A stretch of DNA of 64,000 nucleotides. It comes from Merdimonas sp963929015 (GTDB lineage: Bacteria > Bacillota > Clostridia > Lachnospirales > Lachnospiraceae). Made by a program: the position numbers and the translations under genes. Below, piece after piece: positions 25,501 through 32,592 of the stretch. A model generated the notes under the pieces. It worked only from the letters and a program-made list of their open reading frames with translations, did not search any database and had not been told where the DNA came from. Every line of letters begins with the position of its first letter. Within the stretch, counting starts at the first letter, position 1. The stretch spans positions 186,001-250,000 of the forward strand of contig NZ_CAWVHE010000003.1 of assembly GCF_963929015.1 (NCBI RefSeq), read 5' to 3'.

Positions 25501-25911
25501 TGTAAAGACGAGGTATTAAGACATCTGGACAGGAACAAAGAAGGGGAGTCTCTTGCTGCTCCTTTGAAATATAACAGGGACGGGAGCCTTTCCAGAACAT
25601 CGAAAGCCGTGCCGGAAGAGATGTTCGGGGTTATGATGGAGCACGCCGTAAGCCAGGTGAAGCGGGTGCAGGAAAGAATCCTGGATGGGGAGATTGGCAT
25701 ACGTCCTTACCGGAGAGGTCAGGAAACGGGATGCGATTACTGCAGATATAGGAATATCTGCGGGTTTGATACAGAGATTGGAGGTTATGAATACCGGGAA
25801 ATCTATAAGATGAGCCTGGAGGAAGCCATATCTGCAATGAAAGGAGCAAAAGGTCATGGGGATCAGCTGGACAGAGGAACAAAAACAGGTCATCTGCCTG
25901 AGGAATCGTAA
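22513..25911 (+). CDS. addB: ATP-dependent helicase/nuclease subunit B (AddB)
   Basis: A 1,132-aa subunit of the AddAB double-strand-break resection complex (the Gram-positive counterpart of RecBCD). Walker A is at the N-terminus (FGPSGSGKSYTL). The C-terminal nuclease domain carries the RecB-type VVDYKTGKK motif, and iron-sulfur cluster cysteines are at FSACAFAH and in GCDYCRYRNICGFD (C-x2-C-x5-C). The start is ATG 22513 after AGGGAGGAATT; the open frame extends upstream over non-coding DNA. It overlaps addA by 56 bp. Confidence 0.97.
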   Translation: MALQFIFGPSGSGKSYTLYQSVIRESMEHPEQNFIVLVPEQFTMQTQKDLVSMHPRRGIMNIDVLSFARLAYRVFEETGGGSLPVLDDEGKNLILRKIAADYEDQLKVLKGNIRKQGYISEIKSVLSEFAQYDIGEEEIRKVMEASGKDSRLYYKLQDLKILYRGFTKYLEDRYITKEELLDVLRREVKKSEMLKNSVVVLDGFTGFTPVQNRLLLELLRYCRKVCVTVTVDEREDPFTYRHPYQLFALSKQMASGLLKLAEEAKTEIGEPVRLFGEVPKRFENSPSLKFLERNLFRYQTETFPGQPEGVQVFAAANPREEAMAAAGRIRALVRKERYRYREIGVIVSDMNVYAEELKQAFQRYEIPFFMDQKKSILLNPFIEYLRSLLFMAEQNFTADSVFRFLRTNLSGFSMEETDALENYVTGLGIKGYKKWQERWIRRMKFTTEEDLEKFNHCRVQLVEKVDGLLYVLKQRKKTVRDITMAIYEFMVREDLQRKLKRREEEFQASGRLALAKEYAQVYRIVIELFDKLTELLGDEEVSLKEYARLLDAGLEEARVGVIPPSPDQVVAGDMQRTRLKDMKALLFVGASDAYLPGNLLRTGLLSERDRERFAGARVLLSPGGKEKAYEQKFYLYLNLTKPSRRLEIFYSRLSPDGKTMRPSYLIQEIRKLYPDLQVGKVEEAGFFDREWTGALGFAEWAKGIPGAMEAPDKVWMELYRRYRQDPKYAGEVERLMKAGSYQRPSDPLTKETAKRLYGEDFEASITRIEGFSACAFAHFLTYGLKLRERETYEFQAVDLGNICHKALEYFSAKTEKEQKDWTQLTGEERNRLMDESVEEAVTDYGNNVLYSSARNEYLIRRIKTMLERTIWAVTRQLEAGDFRPSSYEMRFRGGKIDRIDTCTEEDKVYVKVVDYKTGKKAFDITALYHGLQLQLMVYLDAAVQMEAKKHPGKEVIPAGVFYYRIEDPMVEKQEGLQPEQVEEELLRELKPDGVINCKDEVLRHLDRNKEGESLAAPLKYNRDGSLSRTSKAVPEEMFGVMMEHAVSQVKRVQERILDGEIGIRPYRRGQETGCDYCRYRNICGFDTEIGGYEYREIYKMSLEEAISAMKGAKGHGDQLDRGTKTGHLPEES

Positions 25912-28900
25912 TATTCTGGTATCTGCGGCGGCGGGTTCCGGAAAAACAGCAGTACTGGTGGAAAGGATCATCACCATGCTGACAAAAGATCAGGAGCCGT
26001 TGTCTGTGGATCAGCTTCTGATCGTTACCTTTACAGAAGCAGCGGCAGCGGAGATGAAGGACAGGATCCGTAACGCGATTGAAAAAAAACTGGAAGAGAT
26101 GCCGGAAAATGAACATCTGAAACGGCAGGCTACGTTGATCCACAATGCACAGATCAGCACCATCCACAGCTTTTGTCTCTCTGTGATCCGGGATCATTTT
26201 CATGTGATCGATCTGGATCCCGGTTTCCGGGTAGGGGAAGAAGGAGAATTAAAACTGCTGCAGCAGGATGTGCTGGCAGAGGTTCTGGAAGAAAAGTACA
26301 GGGAAGGAACGGAAAGTTTTCTGAATTTTATCTCGGCCTACAGCAGCCCCAGAAGCGACCGTAAACTGGGCGAATGGATTTTAAAAGTTTATGAATTTTC
26401 CAGAAGCTATCCGGACGCCCAAGGCTGGCTTGCCTCCTGTGTGAAAGCTTATGAAGCGACGGATGAACAGGCATTTGAGGAATCCTGGATCGCGGATATG
26501 ATCAAAGCGCGGACAAGACAGTATATCAAAGATGTAAGAGCGCTTCTGGAGGAGGCTCTTTTGGTCTGCGGGGAGGCTGACGGGCCGGGTGTTTATGAGG
26601 CGGCGATTATTCTGGATCTTCGTCAGGCCAAAGAACTGGAACAGGCAGAGACCTACCGGGATCTGTTGAACAGGATGGAGAAGCTTTCGTTTCCCACGCT
26701 TGCGGCCAACCGGAAAAAAGAGGTTTCAAAAGAAAAAGCTTCTTATGTAAAAGGGCTTCGGGAGGAGGCAAAAAAGCTTCTGCAGGACCTGAAAAAGCAG
26801 TATTTCTATCAGAGTATGGAAGAGATGACGGCAGATCTTAAGGTCTGCTTTCCGGCGGTGCGGGAGCTGGCCGAACTTGTAGAGTTGTTTGCCTGCAGAT
26901 ATGAGGAGGCTAAGCAAAATCAGAATCTCATTGATTTTTCAGATATGGAGCAGTATGCGCTGAAGATTCTGACAGAGAAAAAAGATGGAATGTTCGTGCC
27001 CTCTGCTGCAGCGCTGGAATATCAGCAGCAGTACCGGGAGATTATGATCGATGAATATCAGGACAGCAACCTGATCCAGGAAACGATCCTGACCAGTGTT
27101 TCTTCTGTCTCACAGGGAAGATACAATATCTTTATGGTGGGTGATGTAAAGCAGAGTATTTATCGGTTTCGTCTGTCCAGACCGGAGCTGTTCATGGAGA
27201 AATATCATACTTATGATCTTGGAGAAAGCAAGACTCAGAGGATCGATCTTCATAAAAACTTCCGCAGCCGCCCGGAAGTTCTAGAAAGCGTCAATCAGAT
27301 TTTTCGGGAGATCATGGCGCCGGATCTTGGAGGAATTGCTTATGATCAGGATGCGGCGCTGTATCCGGGCGCTTCTTTTCCGGAAGACGACAATATGCAG
27401 ACAGAGATTCTGGTGCTGGATACAGGGCAGGAGGATGTCAAGGGGGAAGAACGTAAGCTGGAGGGACGCCTGATCGCAGAGAGGATCCGTCAGCTGATAC
27501 GAAACGGCCGGGTTACAGAGAAAGAAACCGGAGAACTTCGCCCGGTCCGTTATTCAGATATCGTAATTCTTACCCGCAGCATCCAGGGATATGCGGATGT
27601 ATATGCAGAAGTATTAAATGAAGAAGGAATCCCTGCTCACACAGTAGCAAAAGAAGGATATTTTAAAACCCGGGAGATCGGGATCCTGCTGGATTATCTG
27701 CGGGTGCTGGACAACCGGCAGCAGGATATCCCGCTGGCAGGAGTGCTCGCCTCGCCTATCGGAGATATGAGTGATGAAGAACTGGCATGTATTGCCTTCA
27801 CATGTCCCGGGAAGCCTTTTTATCAGGCGGTAGATCAGTACTGCGAGAGGGAGGACGCAAAAGAACAGATCCGAAATAAACTGAAAAAGACGCTGGATCA
27901 GATGGACGGATTCCGGGAACTGGTTCCGTATACCCCCATCCATGAACTACTTATACAGATCCTGTCAGAGACCGGGCTTGGAGCATTTATGGAGGCGATG
28001 CCGGGCGGGGAGCAAAGAAGGGCGAATCTGGAAATGCTGGTGGAGAAGGCAAGGGCTTTTGAGTCAGCCAGCTATAAAGGACTGTTTCATTTCGTACGGT
28101 ATATCGAGCAGCTGCAGAAATATCATGTGGACTATGGAGAAGCCGGAACAGAGGCGGAAGATACCGATACGGTCCGGATCATGACAATCCATAAGAGTAA
28201 AGGACTGGAATTCCCGGTCGTTTTTGTAGCGGGGATGGGAAAACGGTTCAATCTGCAGGACGCAAGAAGCAGCATCGCTCTCCACCCGGGGATGGGCATC
28301 GGTCTGGATGCGGTGCGCCTGAACGAACGGACCAAGGCACCCACGCTGGTGAAAAAAATGATTCAGAAAGAAGAGGTTCTGGACAGTCTGGGCGAAGAGC
28401 TTCGGGTCTTATATGTGGCTATGACCAGAGCAAAGGAGAAGCTGATCCTGACCGGGACTCTTTCGGGAGCAGAGAAAAAACAGGGCCCCCGTCCGCTTAC
28501 CTTTGCAAGAAGAAGCGGCGCCGTTACCTATTGGGATTGGGTGCTCCCTGCAGCGGCGGCAGCGGATGACCAGGGACTTTTTAAGGTCTTTGTTGTTTCT
28601 CCGGAGCAGATTGTAAAAGCTTCTGTAGAAGAGGAAATAGACAGCCGCCTGACCAGGACGGCCCTGGACGCGTGGGTCGAAAGCACTAAAGCAGATCCGG
28701 AGATAGAAAGAGTGATGGAGGAGCAGTTTGCTTACCAGTATCCTTATCCTGCAAGCAGGCAGCAAAAAATGAAGTTTACAGTATCGGAATTAAAGAAGCG
28801 GTCATATGTCAGAGAGGACCAGGCAGTGGATGATGCCTTCCAAATGGGCGAATTACTGTATGAAGAGCCGGATGTGGTGCCGCTTCTCCCCAGATTCCTG

Positions 28901-29434
28901 CAAAAAGAAGACGTGCTTACCGGTGCCTCCAGGGGTACGGCTTATCACAGAGTTATGGAACTGCTGGATTTTGCCGGGATTTCCGATCTTGAGACAGTGA
29001 AAGCGGCGATGGAGGGATATCAGGAGGAAGGAAAATTGTCCGGAGATATGAAGGAAGCGGTCCGGCCGGAGGATATCCTGGAATTTTTGCAGTGCCCCTG
29101 TGGCAGGCGGATGCAGGAGGCGGATAAAATACGGCGCCTGTACCGGGAACAGCCGTTTGTGCTTGGAATTGACGCAAGGGAAATATATCCCGGCGAGCAG
29201 GAAGGAGAGATCCTGCTGGTACAGGGGATCATCGACGCTTATTTTGAGGAAGACGGGGAACTGGTGGTTGTGGACTATAAGACCGACAGGGTTTCGTCAG
29301 GGCAGGAACTGGAAGAAAGATATCACGCACAGCTGGAGTATTATGCAAGGGCGCTGGAACAACTGACCGGAAAGAAGGTAAAAGAAAAGATCATCTATTC
29401 CTTTGCTTTGAAAAAGGAATTGTCCCTATCATGA
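25856..29434 (+). CDS. addA: ATP-dependent helicase/nuclease subunit A (AddA)
   Basis: A 1,192-aa UvrD-like (SF1A) helicase fused to a RecB-type nuclease. Motifs are Walker A AAAGSGKTAVLVERI, motif II IDEYQDSN, MVGDVKQSIYRFR, motif V IMTIHKSKGLEFPVV, motif VI VAMTRAKEKL, and C-terminal nuclease VVDYKTDR. With AddB it processes DNA ends until Chi and loads RecA. The start is ATG 25856 after AAAGGAGC, inside the end of addB. Length and motif order are normal. Confidence 0.98.
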   Translation: MGISWTEEQKQVICLRNRNILVSAAAGSGKTAVLVERIITMLTKDQEPLSVDQLLIVTFTEAAAAEMKDRIRNAIEKKLEEMPENEHLKRQATLIHNAQISTIHSFCLSVIRDHFHVIDLDPGFRVGEEGELKLLQQDVLAEVLEEKYREGTESFLNFISAYSSPRSDRKLGEWILKVYEFSRSYPDAQGWLASCVKAYEATDEQAFEESWIADMIKARTRQYIKDVRALLEEALLVCGEADGPGVYEAAIILDLRQAKELEQAETYRDLLNRMEKLSFPTLAANRKKEVSKEKASYVKGLREEAKKLLQDLKKQYFYQSMEEMTADLKVCFPAVRELAELVELFACRYEEAKQNQNLIDFSDMEQYALKILTEKKDGMFVPSAAALEYQQQYREIMIDEYQDSNLIQETILTSVSSVSQGRYNIFMVGDVKQSIYRFRLSRPELFMEKYHTYDLGESKTQRIDLHKNFRSRPEVLESVNQIFREIMAPDLGGIAYDQDAALYPGASFPEDDNMQTEILVLDTGQEDVKGEERKLEGRLIAERIRQLIRNGRVTEKETGELRPVRYSDIVILTRSIQGYADVYAEVLNEEGIPAHTVAKEGYFKTREIGILLDYLRVLDNRQQDIPLAGVLASPIGDMSDEELACIAFTCPGKPFYQAVDQYCEREDAKEQIRNKLKKTLDQMDGFRELVPYTPIHELLIQILSETGLGAFMEAMPGGEQRRANLEMLVEKARAFESASYKGLFHFVRYIEQLQKYHVDYGEAGTEAEDTDTVRIMTIHKSKGLEFPVVFVAGMGKRFNLQDARSSIALHPGMGIGLDAVRLNERTKAPTLVKKMIQKEEVLDSLGEELRVLYVAMTRAKEKLILTGTLSGAEKKQGPRPLTFARRSGAVTYWDWVLPAAAAADDQGLFKVFVVSPEQIVKASVEEEIDSRLTRTALDAWVESTKADPEIERVMEEQFAYQYPYPASRQQKMKFTVSELKKRSYVREDQAVDDAFQMGELLYEEPDVVPLLPRFLQKEDVLTGASRGTAYHRVMELLDFAGISDLETVKAAMEGYQEEGKLSGDMKEAVRPEDILEFLQCPCGRRMQEADKIRRLYREQPFVLGIDAREIYPGEQEGEILLVQGIIDAYFEEDGELVVVDYKTDRVSSGQELEERYHAQLEYYARALEQLTGKKVKEKIIYSFALKKELSLS

Positions 29435-29453
29435 TCAAAAAGAAGAAAGGAAG

Positions 29454-29490
29454 AAGGACATCCGTTCCGGGAAACGGATGTCCTTTTTTC
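29454..29490 (+). terminator. addBA terminator
   Basis: AAGGACATCCGTT (29454-29466) pairs with AACGGATGTCCTT (29473-29485), followed by a T-run. Confidence 0.92.
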
Positions 29491-29501
29491 TATTATACTT
29501 G

Positions 29502-29534
29502 TTGACAAACTATATTATACATCATATAATATAG
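29502..29534 (+). promoter_or_regulatory. Promoter overlapped by a perfect palindrome (PadR autoregulation site)
   Basis: TTGACA (29502-29507), 17 bp, TATAAT (29525-29530). The inverted repeat CTATATTATA (29510-29519), CATCA, TATAATATAG (29525-29534) fills the spacer and covers the -10 box. It is about 60 bp upstream of the padR start, so it is the probable binding site of the PadR protein encoded next. Confidence 0.8.
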
Positions 29535-29594
29535 TCAATTAAATAATATTAATTAAAAAATAATATGGAGAAAACAGCAAGGGAGTGAAAGGGT

Positions 29595-29915
29595 ATGGTA
29601 TTTAACACCGGAGCGGCGCTTCTGGATGCCATCGTACTGGCTGTAGTATCCCGGGAAAAGGAAGGGACTTACGGGTACAAAATTACTCTGGATGTCAGAA
29701 AAGTACTGGATGTGTCAGAGTCCACCCTGTATCCGGTCCTGCGAAGACTTCAAAAGGATGAGTGTCTGGAAGTCTACGACCGTCAGTTTGACGGGAGAAA
29801 CCGGCGATATTATCGGGTAACGCCAAAAGGAATGGCACAATTACAGCTCTACCATGAGGAATGGAAGCTCTATTCAAAAAAAATCAGCGAGCTATTTGAG
29901 GGAGGTGCGGCATAA
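29595..29915 (+). CDS. PadR-family transcriptional regulator
   Basis: A 106-aa winged-helix regulator. The PadR domain covers residues 10-85 with TYGYKITLDVRKVLDVSESTLYPVLRRLQKDECLEVY and the wing DGRNRRYYRVTPKG. A C-terminal dimerisation helix follows. It heads a three-gene operon with a HAAS/DUF1700 membrane protein and a DUF4097 protein. This arrangement is common in Firmicutes, where the regulator represses its own operon in the absence of envelope-active compounds. The palindrome on its promoter supports autoregulation. Confidence 0.93.
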   Translation: MVFNTGAALLDAIVLAVVSREKEGTYGYKITLDVRKVLDVSESTLYPVLRRLQKDECLEVYDRQFDGRNRRYYRVTPKGMAQLQLYHEEWKLYSKKISELFEGGAA

Positions 29916-30572
29916 ATGAACCGGATGGAATTTATGACAGAGCTGGCGTCGCTTTTGCAGGATATTCCGGCAGAGGACAGAAGAGACGCAATGCAGTACT
30001 ATAACGACTATTTCGATGACGCCGGAGAGGAACTGGAGCAGCAGGTGATCGAGGAGCTGGAAAGTCCGGCAAAAGTGGCGGAAAAAATCAAGGCCAATCT
30101 GACAGAGGACGGCGATGACCGAAAGGGAGACCAGACATATCAGAGTGGCGGGCAGCCGCCCCGGGAACGGCTGCATCCGGCTTCCGGCTCCGGACGGACC
30201 TGGAAGATCATACTTATTGCAGTAGTGATCTTATGTGCGCTTCCGGTTATTCTTCCGGTGGCGTTTGGGATACTTTGCGGAGTGATCGGCATCCTTTTTG
30301 GAATTTTCGGTCTGTTTCTGGCGCTGGTTGCAACCGCGGCTTCTATACTGATTGCAGGGATCGCTCTGATCGTTTCCGGGATCTTTTGCCTGGTGCCTGA
30401 GGTGGCCGTCGGTCTTGCGCTGATCGGCAGCGGTCTGATCCTCTCTGTTCTTGGCGTGATCGCTTTGGTGGGAGCAGTTAAATTATGCGCGGTGGCAATC
30501 CCGGCCATTTTAAGAGGGCTGATGTGGCTCTGCCGCAAACCATTTGAAAGAAAGGCGGTGAACCGGTCGTGA
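29916..30572 (+). CDS. HAAS/DUF1700-family membrane protein
   Basis: A 218-aa protein with an N-terminal helical domain (MNRMEFMTELASLLQDIPAEDRRDAMQYYNDYFDDA is the family's hallmark start). A Gly/Pro-rich linker near residue 80 and four hydrophobic segments (residues about 90-200) follow. It is translated directly after padR (stop and ATG adjacent) with GGGAGGTGCGG as ribosome binding site. The domain is usually found next to PadR regulators and DUF4097 proteins. The molecular function is not established; an envelope-associated role is inferred. Confidence 0.88.
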   Translation: MNRMEFMTELASLLQDIPAEDRRDAMQYYNDYFDDAGEELEQQVIEELESPAKVAEKIKANLTEDGDDRKGDQTYQSGGQPPRERLHPASGSGRTWKIILIAVVILCALPVILPVAFGILCGVIGILFGIFGLFLALVATAASILIAGIALIVSGIFCLVPEVAVGLALIGSGLILSVLGVIALVGAVKLCAVAIPAILRGLMWLCRKPFERKAVNRS

Positions 30573-31414
30573 AAAGAGGATGGAAGATATTCTGGATCGT
30601 GTGCGGGGCGCTGGCGTCTCTTGGGGTTGTACTGTGTATTGTGTCATTGGTGCTGGGTGTAACCATGGATCAGATCCGTATCCGGGCAGGAGAAGGCGTC
30701 GGATTTCACGGACTTCTGAAATTTGAAGCAGGCCTGGAAGACGATATGGAGAAAACTTATGAAGGAATAACCAGGATCGATGCAGACGTGTATGCGGGGA
30801 CGGTGAAAATCCTGCCCGGAGAGGGGACAGATGTATCTGTGGAAACAAAAGAAATCAGCAGAAGGCTGAATCTGGAAATCCGTCAGGAAGGAGAAGAGCT
30901 GAAGATTGATACGGACGAACATGTCTGGGGAATCAATGATGACGGCGAAGGTCTGATCCTGATCTATATTCCCAGGGAGAGGATGCTGGATCAGGCAACG
31001 GTAGAGCTGAAGGCGGGAACCCTTTATATAGAAGATCTCCAGGCGCAGGAACTGTCTGTGGATACCGGAGCGGCAGAGGCGGTCCTGGAAAATGTGCGGG
31101 CAAAGGAAGCCGATATTGCCTGCGGAGTAGGCAGTGTGACCGGATCCGGATGCTTTTCGGAAGCAGCAGAAATAGAAGTTGGCGTAGGATCCCTTGAGTT
31201 TACTCTGGCAGGGGCAGAAGAGGATTACAATTATGCGCTGAATGTGGGAGTCGGGGAAGTAGAGATCGGCGGAAGCAGGTATTCCGGTGTTGGCACAGGG
31301 AAAGAGATCGACAACAAAGCGGCCCGGAGTATTTCTGTTGACTGCGGGACCGGATCTGCGAAAATAATTTTTGACGAGAGACTTCAAAATACCTGGGACG
31401 CCGGGGGCGTATAA
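30569..31414 (+). CDS. DUF4097-family protein with N-terminal membrane anchor
   Basis: A 281-aa protein starting at GTG 30569, overlapping the HAAS gene stop by 4 nt. One N-terminal transmembrane helix (IFWIVCGALASLGVVLCIVSLVLGVTM) is followed by a repetitive beta-helix-like domain (ARIDADVYAGTVKILPG-type strands; LKAGTLYIEDLQAQELSVDTGAAEAVLENV; CGVGSVTGSG) typical of DUF4097/putative adhesin proteins. It is the last gene of the PadR operon, presumably exposed outside the membrane. The function is unknown; an envelope-stress role is inferred from the operon type. Confidence 0.85.
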   Translation: MKRGWKIFWIVCGALASLGVVLCIVSLVLGVTMDQIRIRAGEGVGFHGLLKFEAGLEDDMEKTYEGITRIDADVYAGTVKILPGEGTDVSVETKEISRRLNLEIRQEGEELKIDTDEHVWGINDDGEGLILIYIPRERMLDQATVELKAGTLYIEDLQAQELSVDTGAAEAVLENVRAKEADIACGVGSVTGSGCFSEAAEIEVGVGSLEFTLAGAEEDYNYALNVGVGEVEIGGSRYSGVGTGKEIDNKAARSISVDCGTGSAKIIFDERLQNTWDAGGV

Positions 31415-31438
31415 AAATAACAGCATTTGCCCATACTT
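31409..31438 (+). promoter_or_regulatory. Sigma-G-like forespore promoter of the SASP gene
   Basis: GTATA (31409-31413), 18 bp, CATACTT (31432-31438). It fits the known sigma-G pattern GHATR-N17/18-CATWHTA with one mismatch. It starts inside the end of the upstream gene and lies 22 bp before the SASP start. Confidence 0.5.
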
Positions 31439-31459
31439 AGTAAAAAATGAAAGGGGCAG

Positions 31460-31660
31460 ATGCGAATGGCTGAAAAAGAAAACCGTCCGGTCCGCTGGCA
31501 GGAACTGGAGGAAGAGGATCGTTTAAAGTATGAGATCGCAGGAGAACTGGGGCTGCTGGATCGGGTAATGGAACAGGGCTGGAAGTCTTTGTCGTCCAAA
31601 GAGACCGGGCGGATCGGAGGACTGGTGGCCAGGCGCCGCAGACGGGAAGAGAAAAATTAA
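31460..31660 (+). CDS. Small acid-soluble spore protein, alpha/beta-type
   Basis: A 66-aa protein with both family signatures: KYEIAGELGLLDRV matches K-x-E-I-A-x-E-L-G-L (the GPR protease cleavage region), and SSKETGRIGGLVARRRRR matches the DNA-binding G-x-x-GG motif region. Alpha/beta SASPs coat DNA in dormant spores and protect it from UV and heat. The N-terminus (MAEKENRPVRWQELEEEDR) is longer than in classical members, as in SspF-like or clostridial minor SASPs. The ribosome binding site is AAAGGGGCAG; start at the first ATG or two codons later. This implies a spore-forming host. Confidence 0.8.
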   Translation: MRMAEKENRPVRWQELEEEDRLKYEIAGELGLLDRVMEQGWKSLSSKETGRIGGLVARRRRREEKN

Positions 31661-31707
31661 CAAAAATATTACGAATATTAAGAAGTATGAACATTTCGTG
31701 ATAATGG

Positions 31708-31736
31708 TTGAAAAGGAAATACCCATTTGCTATAAT
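31708..31736 (+). promoter_or_regulatory. Promoter of the WecG-like gene
   Basis: TTGAAA (31708-31713), 17 bp, TATAAT (31731-31736), 37 bp before the ATG at 31773. Confidence 0.75.
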
Positions 31737-31772
31737 CGAAAAACTGGAAAACATATGTAAGTGGGTGACGGG

Positions 31773-32444
31773 ATGGAGCAGAAAATTAATGTTTTAGGCA
31801 TTGATATTGACAACTGCACTGCCAAAGAAGCGCTGCGGCGAACAATTGAATATATGGATTCCGTACCGGTCAGCACAGTAGAGATGCTTACAGTGGACAG
31901 CCTGATGCAGATGGACGAAAGACCTGAGATTAAGGAAGAGGTGGGGTCCTTCGATCTGGTGATGCCTGCGGACAAGACTCTTTTGGAAGCGGCGGATATT
32001 ACAGATGGGAAAAACCTGCGGGAAACAAAAGAGCAGATGTTTCTCAAGCTTTTCCTGCGGTATCTGCATAAAAATCATAAAAGGGTGTACCTTCTGGTAG
32101 AATCCGAAGAAGAAGGACAGCGCTTTTTTGATTATCTTCAGAAAAATTATGAAGGCGTTCAGGTAGTAGGGCTGGCAAAGGTGTCCGCAAGAAACCGGGC
32201 GGACGATATGCTGGTCAACGCCATGAACGGCGGAGAAGTAGACTGTGTGATCGCAGCACTGTCTGCGCCGCTGCAGGAAGAATTTATCATTCGGAACCGG
32301 AATCTTCTGGATGTGAGGATCTTTCTGGGGCTTGGGAAAAGAACGCTTCCGGATCTGCAAAACGGTGTGTTTTCTGACAGAGTGGGACGTTTTTTGATGA
32401 AATATATTTTTAAAAGAGAGATTGAAAAAAGGAAACAAAAATAA
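31773..32444 (+). CDS. Divergent WecG/TagA/CpsF-family protein
   Basis: A 223-aa protein resembling the WecG/TagA N-acetylmannosaminyltransferase family in order and spacing: N-terminal INVLGIDIDNCTAKEAL, then TVDSLMQMDERPEIKEEVGSFDLVMPADKTLLE (family: N-x-H ... D-L-V-L-P-D-G). Next come RVYLLVESEEEGQRFFDYLQKNYEGVQVVG, a strand with DCVIAALSAPLQEEFI, and a C-terminal basic amphipathic tail of the type that docks TagA to the membrane. The usual PDG reads PAD and the expected GVP-x-G loop is not seen, so catalysis may be altered or lost. No teichoic acid or capsule genes are nearby. The start is ATG 31773; GTG 31761 is also in frame. Confidence 0.7.
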   Translation: MEQKINVLGIDIDNCTAKEALRRTIEYMDSVPVSTVEMLTVDSLMQMDERPEIKEEVGSFDLVMPADKTLLEAADITDGKNLRETKEQMFLKLFLRYLHKNHKRVYLLVESEEEGQRFFDYLQKNYEGVQVVGLAKVSARNRADDMLVNAMNGGEVDCVIAALSAPLQEEFIIRNRNLLDVRIFLGLGKRTLPDLQNGVFSDRVGRFLMKYIFKREIEKRKQK

Positions 32445-32448
32445 TGAT

Positions 32449-32490
32449 GAGGAAATTAACAAAATTTTGTGATTTCCTCTTTATTTTTTT
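32449..32490 (+). terminator. Terminator of the WecG-like gene
   Basis: GAGGAAAT (32449-32456) pairs with ATTTCCTC (32472-32479), with an inner ACAAAATTTTGT stem, followed by TTTATTTTTTT. Confidence 0.85.
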
Positions 32491-32517
32491 GGTGAAATAT
32501 ATTAAGATAAAGGCTGT

Positions 32518-32569
32518 AATATACATTTTTACTACATCTTTTTTAACTTTGTTGTGAAAAATGTATATT
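32518..32569. repeat. Perfect 13-bp inverted repeat before the CdaR-like gene
   Basis: AATATACATTTTT (32518-32530) and AAAAATGTATATT (32557-32569) are separated by 26 nt. They end 23 bp before the start codon and just before the ribosome binding site GGTGGAGGAG. It may be an operator for the regulator encoded next or an mRNA leader structure. Confidence 0.8.
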
Positions 32570-32592
32570 GAAACTGGTGGAGGAGATGACAT

